A DNA stretch of 64,000 nucleotides from Coriobacteriia bacterium. Its GTDB lineage: Bacteria > Actinomycetota > Coriobacteriia > Anaerosomatales > Anaerosomataceae. Below, in pieces: positions 28,203 to 36,729 of the stretch. Under the pieces are notes generated by a model. It was not told the DNA's origin and made no database searches. It saw nothing but the letters and a program-made list of their open reading frames with translations. Where the stretch lies: NCBI GenBank assembly GCA_016938395.1, contig JAFGUS010000078.1:19014-83013 (forward strand). Reading direction: 5' to 3'. The translations under genes were made by a program, and so were the position numbers. Within the stretch, counting starts at the first letter, position 1. Every line of letters starts with the position of its first letter.

Positions 28203-30241
28203 CGGGGCACCTCCCGCCGCACGGTCGGGCACGACGGCGGTTCGATGCCATCGCGTCCCGTGGCGCGCTCGCCCGACGGGTCGCGCAGCATCTCGCCCTT
28301 ATCGAACGTCATGAGCTCGCGGTGGTAGAAGGACAGTTCGTACTGGCCCGTGTGCGTGAGCGCCTTGGTTGGGCACTGCTCGGCGCACAGGCCGCAGAAG
28401 CAGCACTTCGTGAGGTCGAGGTCGTACCGCGTCAAGCAGCGCGCACCCGGCTCGTCCACGCGCTCGACCGTGAGCGCAAAGTCCGGACAGGTCCGCGCGC
28501 AGAACGTGCACCCGACACACACCTCGGACTCGCACCGAAGACAGCGTGCGGCCTCCGTCATGGCCTCCTGGTGTGTCAGGCCGAGCTCCACTTGCCGGAA
28601 GTCGGTGGCGCGGTCGTCGGCCTTGGCCATCGGCATCTCGGCACGCAGGCGCGACGGCTCCACGCCCTTGATGTCCGCCACCGCGTACGACGGGTACTTG
28701 GGGACCGGCCGCCGAACGCGCTCGGCTTCAACAGGGATTCCCTCAAGATAGCGATGGATCGATGTCGCGGCCTCGTGGCCTGTCGCGATCGAGCCGATTG
28801 CGCTTCCGGGGCCTGTGACGACCTCGCCGCACGCGAACACGCCGGGCACGCTCGTTGTGTTGTGCTGGCCGTCGACGACCAGTTGGCCGCGTCCCGAAAG
28901 CAGGAGCTCCGTACCCTTGATGAGATCGTCCACACGGGCGGCCTGGCCGACCGCGAACACCACCACATCCGTGGCGATCTCCGCGTAGTCGTCGCCGAAC
29001 TTCGGTGCGAACCGCCCTGTCTCGTCGAAGACCGACAGGCACGCACGCATCTTCATACCGGTGACGTGTCCGTCTTTGTGGAGCACCTCTTCGGGGCCGA
29101 GTGAGCACATGGCGATGACGCCCTCATCGAGCGCCTCGGCTATCTCCCAGGGGTGACACGGCATCTCCTCGTCACCCTCGAGACACGCGAGGCGCACCTC
29201 GGTGGCGCCGACGCGCACCGCGCAGCGCGCAACGTCGACCGCGACGTTACCGCCGCCGATCACGAGTACGCGCTGCCCTCCCACACCGGCCTGACCGGTG
29301 TGGTTGACCGCCCACAGGAACTCGAGCGCTCCCACGACACCGGACGATTCGATTCCCGGAATCGGCAGCAGACGGCTCGTCTGCAGACCGACCGCCAGCA
29401 GTACGGCGTCGTTCTCCCGCATGAGCTTCGTGATCGGGATGTCCTTGCCTACCTCGACGTTACAGTGCAGCTCGAGGCCCATCTCGATGAGGTCGTCGAT
29501 CTCGCGCTGCAGCACCTCGCGCGGCAGCCGGTACGACGGGACACCGCTGTAGAGCGCACCGCCTCCACGGTCCTCGCGCTCGTACATCACCACTCCGTAG
29601 CCGAGCCGCATCAGGTCGAGTGCCGCGGCGAGCCCCGACGGACCCGAACCGATGATGGCTACCCGCTTGCCACGGGTGTTCTCGAGGCGCGGCAGACGCT
29701 CCGGACGCAGCTTCTGGAACTCCTCGTAGGCGAAGCGGTGGAGCGGCCGAATGGCGATCGGCTGGTCGTAGAAGTTGCGCCGGCAGGCGGTCTCACACGG
29801 GTGATGGCAGATGCGCCCGAGCACGCCCGGCAGGATGTTGCGCGTCCGCACGAGTTCGTAGGCCTCGTCCACGCGTGCATCGGCGATGAGGAACGACTGC
29901 CCGCGCGCGTCCACGTTGGCGGGACAGTTTCCCACGCACCCCGGAAGCCGGTCCGTGCGGTGCATGCCGTCGATGATGCCGTTGTACTCGGTCGGCTCGG
30001 CCTTGAGCAGGTGGATCTCGTCGCGGCCCAGGACCCCGCGCAGTGTGAGCGCGCCACGCCACCGCTCGCTCACGGTGACCTTCTCGGCGGGGTAACGAAC
30101 CGTGACCGGTCCGTTCTTGACCGCCTTCGCGGTGATCGCGATGCCGGTCAGAATGGACCGCACGCCCTGGAGCCAGCCCCGCACCCCGGGTGCGAACTCG
30201 TTGGTGACCGACACGGGCGCCGGAGGCGTATCGCGCTTCAC
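28199..30241 (-). CDS. nuoI: NuoI with a whole GltD-like FAD/NAD(P) flavoprotein inserted (complex I subunit chimera)
   Basis: 680 residues in the nuoI position. Residues 20-70 match the NuoI N-terminus (amphipathic segment, then GPVTVRYPAEK and RWRGAL). Residues 95-575 are a GltD-like flavoprotein. It has cysteines C102, C106, C145, C149 and C153 for an N-terminal Fe-S cluster, an FAD Rossmann motif IIGSGPSGLAAA (197-208), a NAD(P) motif VIGGGNVAVDVA (328-339) and ACGEVVTGPGSAIGSIATG (470-488). The NuoI core follows, with C575-C578-C581-C585 and C613-C616-C619-C623 as two CxxCxxCxxxCP motifs. GTG at 30241 overlaps nuoH as GTGA; GTG at 30247 is possible. It probably passes electrons from NAD(P)H via FAD to the NuoI clusters (inference). 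Confidence 0.9.
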   Translation of the reverse strand: MKRDTPPAPVSVTNEFAPGVRGWLQGVRSILTGIAITAKAVKNGPVTVRYPAEKVTVSERWRGALTLRGVLGRDEIHLLKAEPTEYNGIIDGMHRTDRLPGCVGNCPANVDARGQSFLIADARVDEAYELVRTRNILPGVLGRICHHPCETACRRNFYDQPIAIRPLHRFAYEEFQKLRPERLPRLENTRGKRVAIIGSGPSGLAAALDLMRLGYGVVMYEREDRGGGALYSGVPSYRLPREVLQREIDDLIEMGLELHCNVEVGKDIPITKLMRENDAVLLAVGLQTSRLLPIPGIESSGVVGALEFLWAVNHTGQAGVGGQRVLVIGGGNVAVDVARCAVRVGATEVRLACLEGDEEMPCHPWEIAEALDEGVIAMCSLGPEEVLHKDGHVTGMKMRACLSVFDETGRFAPKFGDDYAEIATDVVVFAVGQAARVDDLIKGTELLLSGRGQLVVDGQHNTTSVPGVFACGEVVTGPGSAIGSIATGHEAATSIHRYLEGIPVEAERVRRPVPKYPSYAVADIKGVEPSRLRAEMPMAKADDRATDFRQVELGLTHQEAMTEAARCLRCESEVCVGCTFCARTCPDFALTVERVDEPGARCLTRYDLDLTKCCFCGLCAEQCPTKALTHTGQYELSFYHRELMTFDKGEMLRDPSGERATGRDGIEPPSCPTVRREVPR

Positions 30242-31185
30242 AGCCACAGCGCCACCACCCCTGCGATCACGAGCTGAACGATCGCCATCGGCGTCAGCAC
30301 GGTCCAACAGAACGTCATCAACTGGTCCTGTCTGAGTCTCGGGAAGGTCCATTTCGCCCACATGATGGCGGTGACGATCACCGTGGCGATGCCGATGAAC
30401 ACGGCGAGTCCGGCCACACCCGGAAGCCAGTTGAAGCCGCCGAAGAACATCGCGGCGCCAAAGAGCGCGGCGACGATCATCGCTCCGTACTCGGCCATCA
30501 TGAAGACCGCCCACCGCATGCCCGAGTAGTCAGAGAAGTACCCGGCCACCAGCTCCGACTCGGCCTCCGGCAGGTCGAACGGCCCGCGGTTCATCTCGGC
30601 GATCGAGGAGACGAGGTAGACGACGAAGCCGAGGAACGTAACCGGTACCCACCACCACTGCCAGGCGCCCATGATATCGGTGGGCTTGAGCGAACCGGCG
30701 AGCACCACCACCGACAGGACCGCGAGAGAGCGCGGCACCTCGTAGCTCACCATCTGTGCCGCGGCTCGAAGCCCGCCGATGGTCGCGAGCGTGTTGTGCG
30801 ATGCCCAGCCCGAGAGCAGGATGCCGATCACGCCGATCGAGGGTACGGCGAGGAAGAACAGGATGCCCACCGTGGAGTCCAGCGGCGCCCAGCCGCTCCA
30901 GAACGGGATGACGGCCATGGAGGCGGCGATGGGCGCGAACACAACGAGCGGGGCGTACCGGAAGATCGGCTTGTCAGCCGCCGTTGGGAGCACGTCTTCC
31001 TTGAAGAGCAGCTTGGGCACGTCGGCGATCATCTGCAGGGAGCCTGCCGGGCCGATCTGCTGCGGACCGAGACGCATCTGGATGCGCGCGGACACCTTGC
31101 GCTCCCACCACACGCCGATCACGGCGCCACCCGCGATGAGCACCACGGCACCGACGCCGTACAGGAGACCCCATACGAATGTCAT
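30238..31185 (-). CDS. nuoH: NADH-quinone oxidoreductase subunit H
   Basis: Membrane subunit forming most of the quinone chamber, 315 residues with eight helices. Conserved elements are ERKVSARIQMRLGPQQIGP, the EVPRSL loop, and EMNRGPFDLPEAESELVAGYF (split at EMNRGPFDLPEAE / SELVAGYF), which carries the acidic E-channel residues. The ATG at 31185 overlaps the nuoD stop directly. This is the junction where nuoE, nuoF and nuoG would normally lie, and nothing is between. Confidence 0.96.
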   Translation of the reverse strand: MTFVWGLLYGVGAVVLIAGGAVIGVWWERKVSARIQMRLGPQQIGPAGSLQMIADVPKLLFKEDVLPTAADKPIFRYAPLVVFAPIAASMAVIPFWSGWAPLDSTVGILFFLAVPSIGVIGILLSGWASHNTLATIGGLRAAAQMVSYEVPRSLAVLSVVVLAGSLKPTDIMGAWQWWWVPVTFLGFVVYLVSSIAEMNRGPFDLPEAESELVAGYFSDYSGMRWAVFMMAEYGAMIVAALFGAAMFFGGFNWLPGVAGLAVFIGIATVIVTAIMWAKWTFPRLRQDQLMTFCWTVLTPMAIVQLVIAGVVALWL

Positions 31186-32447
31186 CGGTCCACCTCCCCG
31201 AACACCGGGTCAAGCGAGCCGAGGATGACGACGAGGTCCGACAGCGTGTGGCCCTTGGCGAGCATGGGCAGGATCGCGAGATTGGAGAACGCAGGCGAGC
31301 GCACCTTCATCCGGTACGGCCTCACGCTGCCGTCGCTGACGAGATACACGCCGAGCGAGCCGCGCGCGCTCTCGATGTGGTCGTAGGCGTCGCCCGGGCG
31401 CGGCGCGAGCAGTCGCGGCAGGCCGTCGGCCTTGATGTGGCCAGGCTCGAGTTCGGCGAGCTGGTCGAGCGCCTGGCCGATGATGCGACAGCTCTCGATG
31501 CACTCGAACAGCCTCACGCGACCGCGATCGTAGCAGTCACCGCGTTCACCGAGCGGGATGTCGAAGTCGAAGCGCGGGTACACCGAGTACGGGTCGTCGC
31601 GCCGGAGGTCCCAGTCCACGCCCGAGCCGCGCGCGGTTGGTCCCGTGACGCCCCAGGCGAGCGCGTCGTCGGGGGCGAGAACGCCGATCCCCTTCGTGCG
31701 AGCGCGGCAGATGACGTTGCCGAAGAGAAGGCGGTCGATCTCGCGCATCGCGTCGGGGTGCTTCCCGATGAAGTCGCGGCAGCGGTCAACCCAGCCCTCG
31801 GGTATGTCGAACGACACCCCGCCCGGGCGGACGTAGTTGTACGTGAGACGCGCACCGCACAGCTGCTCGAACAGGTCCACGACCTGCTCGCGCTGCCAGA
31901 ACGAGTACATGAACGCGGTCGTGGCGCCCGTGTCGGCGCCGGTGGAGCCGATGGACATCATGTGGCTCGCGATGCGCTGGAGTTCGCACACGATAACGCG
32001 GATGTACTCGGCGCGCTCCGGCACGCGGATGCCCGCGAGGCGCTCGACCGCGCGGCAGTACGCCCAGTTGGCGTACATGGAGCCGACATAGTCGAGACGG
32101 TCCGTGAGCGGGACCACCTGCAGGTACGTGCGGTTCTCGGCGATCTTCTCGATGCCGCGATGCAGGTGGCCGATGATCGGCTCCGCGTTGGTGATGATCT
32201 CGCCGTCGAGCTCCACGAGCACACGGCACACGCCGTGCGTGGACGGGTGCGACGGGCCGATGTTGACTAGGAGCCGGTCGCCCTCGCGCTCCACGACGGA
32301 TACGGAGCCGGCGAGCGACGCCTCAACCGCAGCCGGGTCGCTGACGGCTGCTGCGGCGTCGTCGGCTGTAGCCACGCCGTCGGGCCCGCTCGCCGCCTCG
32401 ATGGCCGTCTCCACGCTTTCTTCTGGTATCTTGCGCGGTTCGATCAC
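31182..32447 (-). CDS. nuoD: NADH-quinone oxidoreductase subunit D
   Basis: A 49-kDa-type subunit of the quinone site, 421 residues and separate from NuoC. The catalytic loop GPSHPSTHGV, with its quinone-contacting histidine, is intact. RPGGVSFDIPEG and the C-terminal GSLDPVFGEVDR are typical. About 50 residues of Ala/Asp/Glu-rich sequence precede the conserved start, an unusual low-complexity lead. The ATG at 32447 overlaps the nuoC stop as ATGA. Confidence 0.96.
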   Translation of the reverse strand: MIEPRKIPEESVETAIEAASGPDGVATADDAAAAVSDPAAVEASLAGSVSVVEREGDRLLVNIGPSHPSTHGVCRVLVELDGEIITNAEPIIGHLHRGIEKIAENRTYLQVVPLTDRLDYVGSMYANWAYCRAVERLAGIRVPERAEYIRVIVCELQRIASHMMSIGSTGADTGATTAFMYSFWQREQVVDLFEQLCGARLTYNYVRPGGVSFDIPEGWVDRCRDFIGKHPDAMREIDRLLFGNVICRARTKGIGVLAPDDALAWGVTGPTARGSGVDWDLRRDDPYSVYPRFDFDIPLGERGDCYDRGRVRLFECIESCRIIGQALDQLAELEPGHIKADGLPRLLAPRPGDAYDHIESARGSLGVYLVSDGSVRPYRMKVRSPAFSNLAILPMLAKGHTLSDLVVILGSLDPVFGEVDR

Positions 32448-32905
32448 AGGTAATCGGGCCTCCTGATGACCGACGGGTCGTCGTAGTCCTTGCGGAGCGG
32501 GTAACCCACCCAGTCATCGGTGAGGAGGATTCGGCGCAGGTCGGGATGCCCCTCGAAGACGATGCCGAACAGGTCGTACACCTCGCGCTCGTGCCAGTTG
32601 GCCGCAGGCCAGAGCCCGGTGACGCTCGCAACCCGGGCTTCTTCGCGCGGAACGCGGACCTTCACGACGAGACCGACGTGCATCTCGCGAGAACGGACCC
32701 GGTAGACGACCTCGAACTCCTCGTCGAAGTCCACGGCGGTGACCATGCCGAGCATGTCGAACCCGAGATCCTTGAGTCCTGCGGCGGCTTCGAGTACGCG
32801 TGATGCCGGGACGCTCAGCACACCGTCGCCGAACTCGATCGAGAACAGCGGGCAGAGATCCGGGTACTCGGAGCACAGGTGCTCGCGAAGCTCCTCGATG
32901 TTCAT
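32444..32905 (-). CDS. nuoC: NADH-quinone oxidoreductase subunit C
   Basis: 30-kDa-type peripheral subunit, 153 residues. The family signature is WPAANWHEREVYDLFGIVFEGHPDLRRILL (core WHEREVYDLFGI and HPDLRRILL), followed by GYPLRKDY. It is short but complete. The ATG at 32905 overlaps the nuoB stop as ATGA. It sits with NuoB and NuoD in the connecting module. Confidence 0.95.
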   Translation of the reverse strand: MNIEELREHLCSEYPDLCPLFSIEFGDGVLSVPASRVLEAAAGLKDLGFDMLGMVTAVDFDEEFEVVYRVRSREMHVGLVVKVRVPREEARVASVTGLWPAANWHEREVYDLFGIVFEGHPDLRRILLTDDWVGYPLRKDYDDPSVIRRPDYL

Positions 32906-33501
32906 CTCGGCTCACCCGCCTCATCGGCGGCCAGAGCGGCCACCTCGCCCTTGAGCGGGTCGGAGGGCATCGGCAGAACGCCGTCGATCTCGCGGACACG
33001 AGTCGGCGAGATCGACTCGGCCCGCACCTTCTCCCGCAGACGCAGAAGGCCATCCTGGAGCGACTCGGGCCGGGGAGGACATCCGGCGATGTAGACATCC
33101 ACGGGGAGGAACTCGTCCACGCCGCGGACCACCGAGTAGGTGTCGTAGTAGAAGATGCCGCCTGAGACCGCGCAGTTGCCCATCGCGATGCACCACTTCG
33201 GATCGGGCATCTGGGCCCAGATCCGCTTCACCGCAGGCGCCATCTTGTGCGTGATCGTGCCGGCCACCACCATCACGTCGGTGTGGCGCGGGTCCGGACG
33301 CGGAATCGAGCCGTGGCGGTCGAAGTCGAACCGAGCGAAGGATGCGGCGATAAGCTCCATCGCGCAGCACGCGGTGCCCATCGGCATCATCCAGAGCGAG
33401 TACCCGCGTGCCCAGTCTGCAATCGCGTCGACACTCGTGAGGATGATCCCGCCGCCCGGCGTCCGCTCGAGCGCCCGGGCCAGGTCGTCTACACCGGCCA
33501 C
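32902..33501 (-). CDS. nuoB: NADH-quinone oxidoreductase subunit B
   Basis: Carries the terminal [4Fe-4S] cluster N2. The ligands are all present: the tandem C45-C46 (GTACCAMEL), C110 (MGNCAVSGG) and C141 (AGCPPRPE). The start is not certain. GTG at 33501 gives 199 residues, overlaps nuoA by 13 bases and produces the usual lead into ILTSVDAIADWARGYSLW. GTG at 33522 is an alternative; the much longer open frame upstream overlaps nuoA and is not credible. Confidence 0.93.
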   Translation of the reverse strand: MAGVDDLARALERTPGGGIILTSVDAIADWARGYSLWMMPMGTACCAMELIAASFARFDFDRHGSIPRPDPRHTDVMVVAGTITHKMAPAVKRIWAQMPDPKWCIAMGNCAVSGGIFYYDTYSVVRGVDEFLPVDVYIAGCPPRPESLQDGLLRLREKVRAESISPTRVREIDGVLPMPSDPLKGEVAALAADEAGEPR

Positions 33502-33857
33502 TTCAGCCCGCCCTTCTTCCACTCGTAGAAGAGCCCCAGCGTGAGGAACGCGCCGAAGAGCGCCACGGCCAGACCGTCGGTCACCGAGCCGCGGATGCGC
33601 GAAGCGACCGCGAAGAGAAGGACCGTCTCGGCATCGAAGAGCACGAACAACAGCGCTATCGACGAGAACCGGATGTTGACGGGGCGCCACGGCGAGGCTG
33701 CCTGCTCGATGCCGCACTCGTAAGCGCTGCCCTTGAGTTCGTTCGGCCGCTTCGGCGCCAGAATGGCGTTCGCCCCGAGAAGCACGAGCAGGAACAGCAC
33801 CGGCCCCACGATGAGACCTATCACGAAGAGCATGCTCTCGGTAGAGCTCACCTGCAC
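33489..33857 (-). CDS. nuoA: NADH-quinone oxidoreductase subunit A
   Basis: A 122-residue, three-helix membrane subunit and the first gene of the operon. The conserved acidic pair is in FVLFDAETVLLFAVA. The start is GTG at 33857, with a second GTG at 33851 that lies better relative to a run of seven G. The promoter is about 120 bases upstream (33984-34012). Confidence 0.93.
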   Translation of the reverse strand: MQVSSTESMLFVIGLIVGPVLFLLVLLGANAILAPKRPNELKGSAYECGIEQAASPWRPVNIRFSSIALLFVLFDAETVLLFAVASRIRGSVTDGLAVALFGAFLTLGLFYEWKKGGLKWPV

Positions 33858-33886
33858 CCCCCCGGTAAGTGACGGTGACAGTGTTC

Positions 33887-33901
33887 GTAACTCGACGTTA
33901 C
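33887..33901. promoter_or_regulatory. GTAAC-N5-GTTAC dyad in the nuo leader
   Basis: A perfect 5-bp inverted repeat about 30-45 bases upstream of the nuoA start. On the minus strand it reads TTGTAAC...GTTACGAA, sharing the TTGTAAC half with the palindrome on the promoter. It could be a second operator for the same regulator. Confidence 0.35.
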
Positions 33902-33965
33902 AAGCGATGTACGCGCCACGAAGGTGAACGTCGGAGGCTGTGTTGCGCTCGTTAACCCCCAGAAT

Positions 33966-34003
33966 CCCTGTGGCTTTCGGTGATTTATAGCAGACTCACA
34001 GGG
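33966..34003. promoter_or_regulatory. CCCTGTG / CACAGGG inverted repeat flanking the nuo -10 box
   Basis: Two perfect 7-base arms, 33966-33972 and 33997-34003, are separated by 24 bases and bracket the -10 hexamer of the nuo promoter. This may be a regulator site distinct from the TTGTAA palindrome, or chance. Confidence 0.3.
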
Positions 34004-34012
34004 CCTTGTAAA
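33984..34012 (-). promoter_or_regulatory. Strong housekeeping-type promoter of the nuo operon
   Basis: On the minus strand, TTTACA (34012-34007), a 17-base spacer and TATAAA (33989-33984) lie in an AT-rich island of an otherwise GC-rich window. The predicted start is near 33977, giving a leader of about 120 bases before nuoA. Confidence 0.75.
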
Positions 34013-34023
34013 CATTGTTACAA
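34006..34023. promoter_or_regulatory. Rex-like palindromic operator over the nuo -35 box
   Basis: TTGTAA-N6-TTACAA is an 18-base site with perfect 6-base arms, and its left part contains the -35 hexamer. The redox repressor Rex binds TTGTGA-N6-TCACAA-like sites and controls nuo in other actinobacteria. Here one base per arm differs (A for G). Position and arm spacing fit; the assignment is inferred. Confidence 0.5.
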
Positions 34024-34043
34024 TGCCGCGCAAAGTCGACCAT

Positions 34044-36041
34044 CTACCGCTGTTCCGCGCCTCCCCGCCCTTCCTCTGCCTCAAGGTGCTCGATCTGCTC
34101 CGAGAGTGCGATCCACTCCTCCTCGAGTGCGGTGAGTCTCTGCTTCACCGCCGCGTACTCAGCCATAGCGGCGCTGAAGCGCTCCTTGTCCTGATAGAGC
34201 TCCGTGTCCGCGAGCACCTCGAGCTGCGCGTCGTGTGCGGCCTGCGCGTCGGCCATCTCCTTGTCCACCGCGCCGAGACGCCGGCGCGCATCGCGCGTGC
34301 CGCGGTAGAGGCGGTTGCGGGCTTCGGCCTGAGCACGCCGCTCGTCCTTCGACCTTCGCGTGCGCGGCTCCACCTCGGCGAAGCCCCCGCTGCTCCTCCC
34401 CTTCGCGTCCGCCGGGTCAGGCCGCCCGGCGCCGCCTGCCGCCTGCTCCCGCTTCCACAGGTAGTAGTCGTAGTCGCCGTCGATCAGATTGGCCCCACCG
34501 TCTCGGACGTCGGCCACGCGGTTCGCAATGGTACGGATGAGGTGCCGATCGTGCGTGATCAGCGCGATCGTGCCGGTGTACTGCGACAGCGCAGCCTCGA
34601 GCACGTCTCGACCCTGGATGTCGAGATGGTTCGTCGGCTCGTCAAGGCACAAGAACGACGCCGGTTTGACAAGCATCTTCGCAAGCGCCAACCGCGCCCG
34701 CTCGCCGCCGGAGAGCACCTTCACCAGCTTGCGGACATCGTCCCCGTGGAACAGGAACGTGCCGAGGAGTGTCCGCGCTTCCTCTTGCGTCCAGCCGGGC
34801 GCGGCGGAGAGCATCTCGTCGAGCACGGTGTTCCTGAGAGTGAGCGCCTCGAGCTGGTGTTGCGCGAAGTACGCCACGCTCACCTTGTGTCCGAGACGCC
34901 GCTTCCCCGAGTCGGGCTCGAGTACGCCCGCGAGCATCTTGAGGAGTGTCGACTTGCCCGCGCCGTTGGGTCCCACGAGCGCTACCTTGTCCCCGCGGTA
35001 GAGCGCCAGCGAGAGGTCGTCGTAGACCACGTTGTTCCCGTACGCCTTGGCCACGCCCGAGAGCCTGATGACCTCCTCGCCGGTGCGCTCCGGCTGCGGG
35101 AAGCGGAAGCGGACCTTCTGGCGCTCGGCCGGGATCTCGATGCGCTCAAGCCGTTCGAGCGCCTTGATGCGGCTCTGCACGGCCTTGGCCTTGGTGTTCT
35201 TGTATCGGAACCGCTCGACGAAGCGCTCCTGCTGGGCGATGTAGCGTTCCTGCTGCTTGTGCGCGGCGATGAGACGCTCGCGACCGCTCGCCTTGAGTTC
35301 CTCATACTCGGAGTAGGAGCCGTGGTACTCGGTGAGCGCTTTCATCTCGAGTTCGGCCACCCGCCCGACCAGCCCGTCCATGAACGACCGGTCGTGGCTC
35401 ACGAGCAGGACCGCGCCTTCGTAGTTCCGCAGAAAGCCCTCGAGCCAGGTGACCGTCTCCAGATCGAGATGGTTCGTCGGCTCGTCGAGCAGCAGCAAGT
35501 CCGGCTCCGCAAGCAGCAGTCGCGCGAGTGCGACGCGCATGAGCCACCCGCCCGAGAGCTCAGAGGCGTCCCTGCCGAGGTCGGACTCCTTGAAGCCGAG
35601 TCCGGTGAGCACGGCACGCGCCTCGGCCTCCACGGTGTATCCGCCGAGGTGCTCGAAACGCTCGCGAAGACGCCCGTACTCCTCGAGGAGCGCCTCGGTC
35701 TGGTCGGGCTCCGCATGCTCGAGCTCGCCCTCCAGCATCCGGATGCGGTGCTCGAGGCCGCGCACGCCCGAGGCCGCGGTGAGCACCTCCTCGAGGATGC
35801 TCCGGCCGGCCATCTCGATGGCCTCCTGGCGGAGGTAGCCCACCGTGACGTCCTTCGCGCGGATGACGCTCCCCGAGTCGGGCTCCTGCTCGCCGGCGAT
35901 GACCTCGAGCAGCGTCGTCTTGCCCGTGCCGTTGGCGCCCACGAGCGCGATACGGTCGCGCGCGCCGATGCGCAGGAACGCGTCCGCGAACAGGACGCGC
36001 TGACCCACGGACTTGGTGATGTGGTCGACGGTGAGAATCAC
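34044..36041 (-). CDS. ABC-F family ATP-binding protein (YdiF/Uup-like)
   Basis: A soluble protein with two ABC domains and no membrane part, the type that acts on ribosomes. Walker A motifs are GANGTGKTT and GPNGAGKST, signatures [15 protein letters not shown] and [15 protein letters not shown], and Walker B motifs [12 protein letters not shown] and [12 protein letters not shown]. An arm/linker with many Arg and Lys residues lies between the domains. The last 120 residues are charged and probably form a coiled coil, as in Uup. Start GTG at 36041 (665 residues) matches the family N-terminus. Confidence 0.9.
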   Translation of the reverse strand: MILTVDHITKSVGQRVLFADAFLRIGARDRIALVGANGTGKTTLLEVIAGEQEPDSGSVIRAKDVTVGYLRQEAIEMAGRSILEEVLTAASGVRGLEHRIRMLEGELEHAEPDQTEALLEEYGRLRERFEHLGGYTVEAEARAVLTGLGFKESDLGRDASELSGGWLMRVALARLLLAEPDLLLLDEPTNHLDLETVTWLEGFLRNYEGAVLLVSHDRSFMDGLVGRVAELEMKALTEYHGSYSEYEELKASGRERLIAAHKQQERYIAQQERFVERFRYKNTKAKAVQSRIKALERLERIEIPAERQKVRFRFPQPERTGEEVIRLSGVAKAYGNNVVYDDLSLALYRGDKVALVGPNGAGKSTLLKMLAGVLEPDSGKRRLGHKVSVAYFAQHQLEALTLRNTVLDEMLSAAPGWTQEEARTLLGTFLFHGDDVRKLVKVLSGGERARLALAKMLVKPASFLCLDEPTNHLDIQGRDVLEAALSQYTGTIALITHDRHLIRTIANRVADVRDGGANLIDGDYDYYLWKREQAAGGAGRPDPADAKGRSSGGFAEVEPRTRRSKDERRAQAEARNRLYRGTRDARRRLGAVDKEMADAQAAHDAQLEVLADTELYQDKERFSAAMAEYAAVKQRLTALEEEWIALSEQIEHLEAEEGRGGAEQR

Positions 36042-36122
36042 GACGACCAGGATAGCAGCACGCGCCACCGCACCGGCACTGCCTGAGCGTCGACCAACCG
36101 CGTGGTGCGGCACCGGCCCGGA

Positions 36123-36497
36123 TCAGTGACCCGCGCTCACGGACCGTCCGATCGTGCGCATGATCGAGCAGTGGTGCTCGAAGACGAGGTCCGGCGGCGT
36201 GCCCCAGTCGAGCGAGCGCTCGGCAAGGAGGTTCACGACACGTGGCAGGTCGTGCGTGGTGGGCATGTCGTAGTCGCCGCCCACCTGCCTGAATGCCAGC
36301 TCCACGATGGCACGCGAACTCTCGCGCACGGCGTCGTCGTCCGTTGAGAGGTTCAGGGCGTGGCGCGTCGCACGGAAGTGGCCCCCGTGGGTCGCGACGA
36401 AGCAGTCCATGATGAGGTCCCGAACCTCCGTCGGTGTAAGAGCCACCGGGCATGAATCTCCGGGCGGCTTCCATCTTCCGAACAGACGCAGTCCCAT
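36123..36497 (-). CDS. Hypothetical protein, unrecognised
   Basis: A 124-residue soluble protein with a GGGAG ribosome site 5 bases before ATG 36497. I do not recognise a family. It has no signal peptide or membrane helix. Noticeable pieces are a short basic lead (GLRLFGRWKP), a helical Asp/Glu-rich middle (ALTPTEVRDLIMDCF), THGGHFRATRHAL, and a C-terminal HHCSIMRTIGRS with clustered histidines and a cysteine. It lies after degV's divergent promoter region and before the ABC-F gene. Codon use looks native. Confidence 0.65.
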   Translation of the reverse strand: MGLRLFGRWKPPGDSCPVALTPTEVRDLIMDCFVATHGGHFRATRHALNLSTDDDAVRESSRAIVELAFRQVGGDYDMPTTHDLPRVVNLLAERSLDWGTPPDLVFEHHCSIMRTIGRSVSAGH

Positions 36498-36592
36498 GCC
36501 GCTCCCTGTGTCGCTCGCACACGAATCAGTACTTTCATCGGAGAACCCTGAAGACAACTTTGTGCTCCCCATCACAATGCAGGATAAATACC

Positions 36593-36604
36593 TATGCTGG
36601 CATA
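36593..36604. promoter_or_regulatory. AT-rich divergent promoter region with TATGC-TG-GCATA palindrome
   Basis: The 232-base gap between the hypothetical gene and degV is unusually AT-rich around 36575-36610. It holds a perfect 5-bp-arm palindrome, a minus-strand TATGAC-N17-TATTTA pair, and plus-strand CATAAT and TATGAT (36680-36685) candidates for a -10 box. Exact promoters are uncertain. Confidence 0.35.
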
Positions 36605-36729
36605 ATCGTCATACCCCCCACTGCCATCGGCTTTTCGCGCTGCCCGATAACGCTCGACCGCTCGTCGGGCTGCTGCGTGTATGATTTGGTGGTCGGCCGC
36701 GAGGCCGCCGCCACCGAGGGAGGACGCCC

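Noticed and set aside
33502..33717. N-terminal extension of NuoB
   Set aside because: It overlaps nuoA in another frame and shows no NuoB similarity.
34023..36086. A 687-codon open frame on the plus strand opposite the ABC-F gene
   Set aside because: It is a GC-driven antisense shadow. Its composition is Arg/His/Leu-rich without motifs, while the minus strand has complete ABC signatures.
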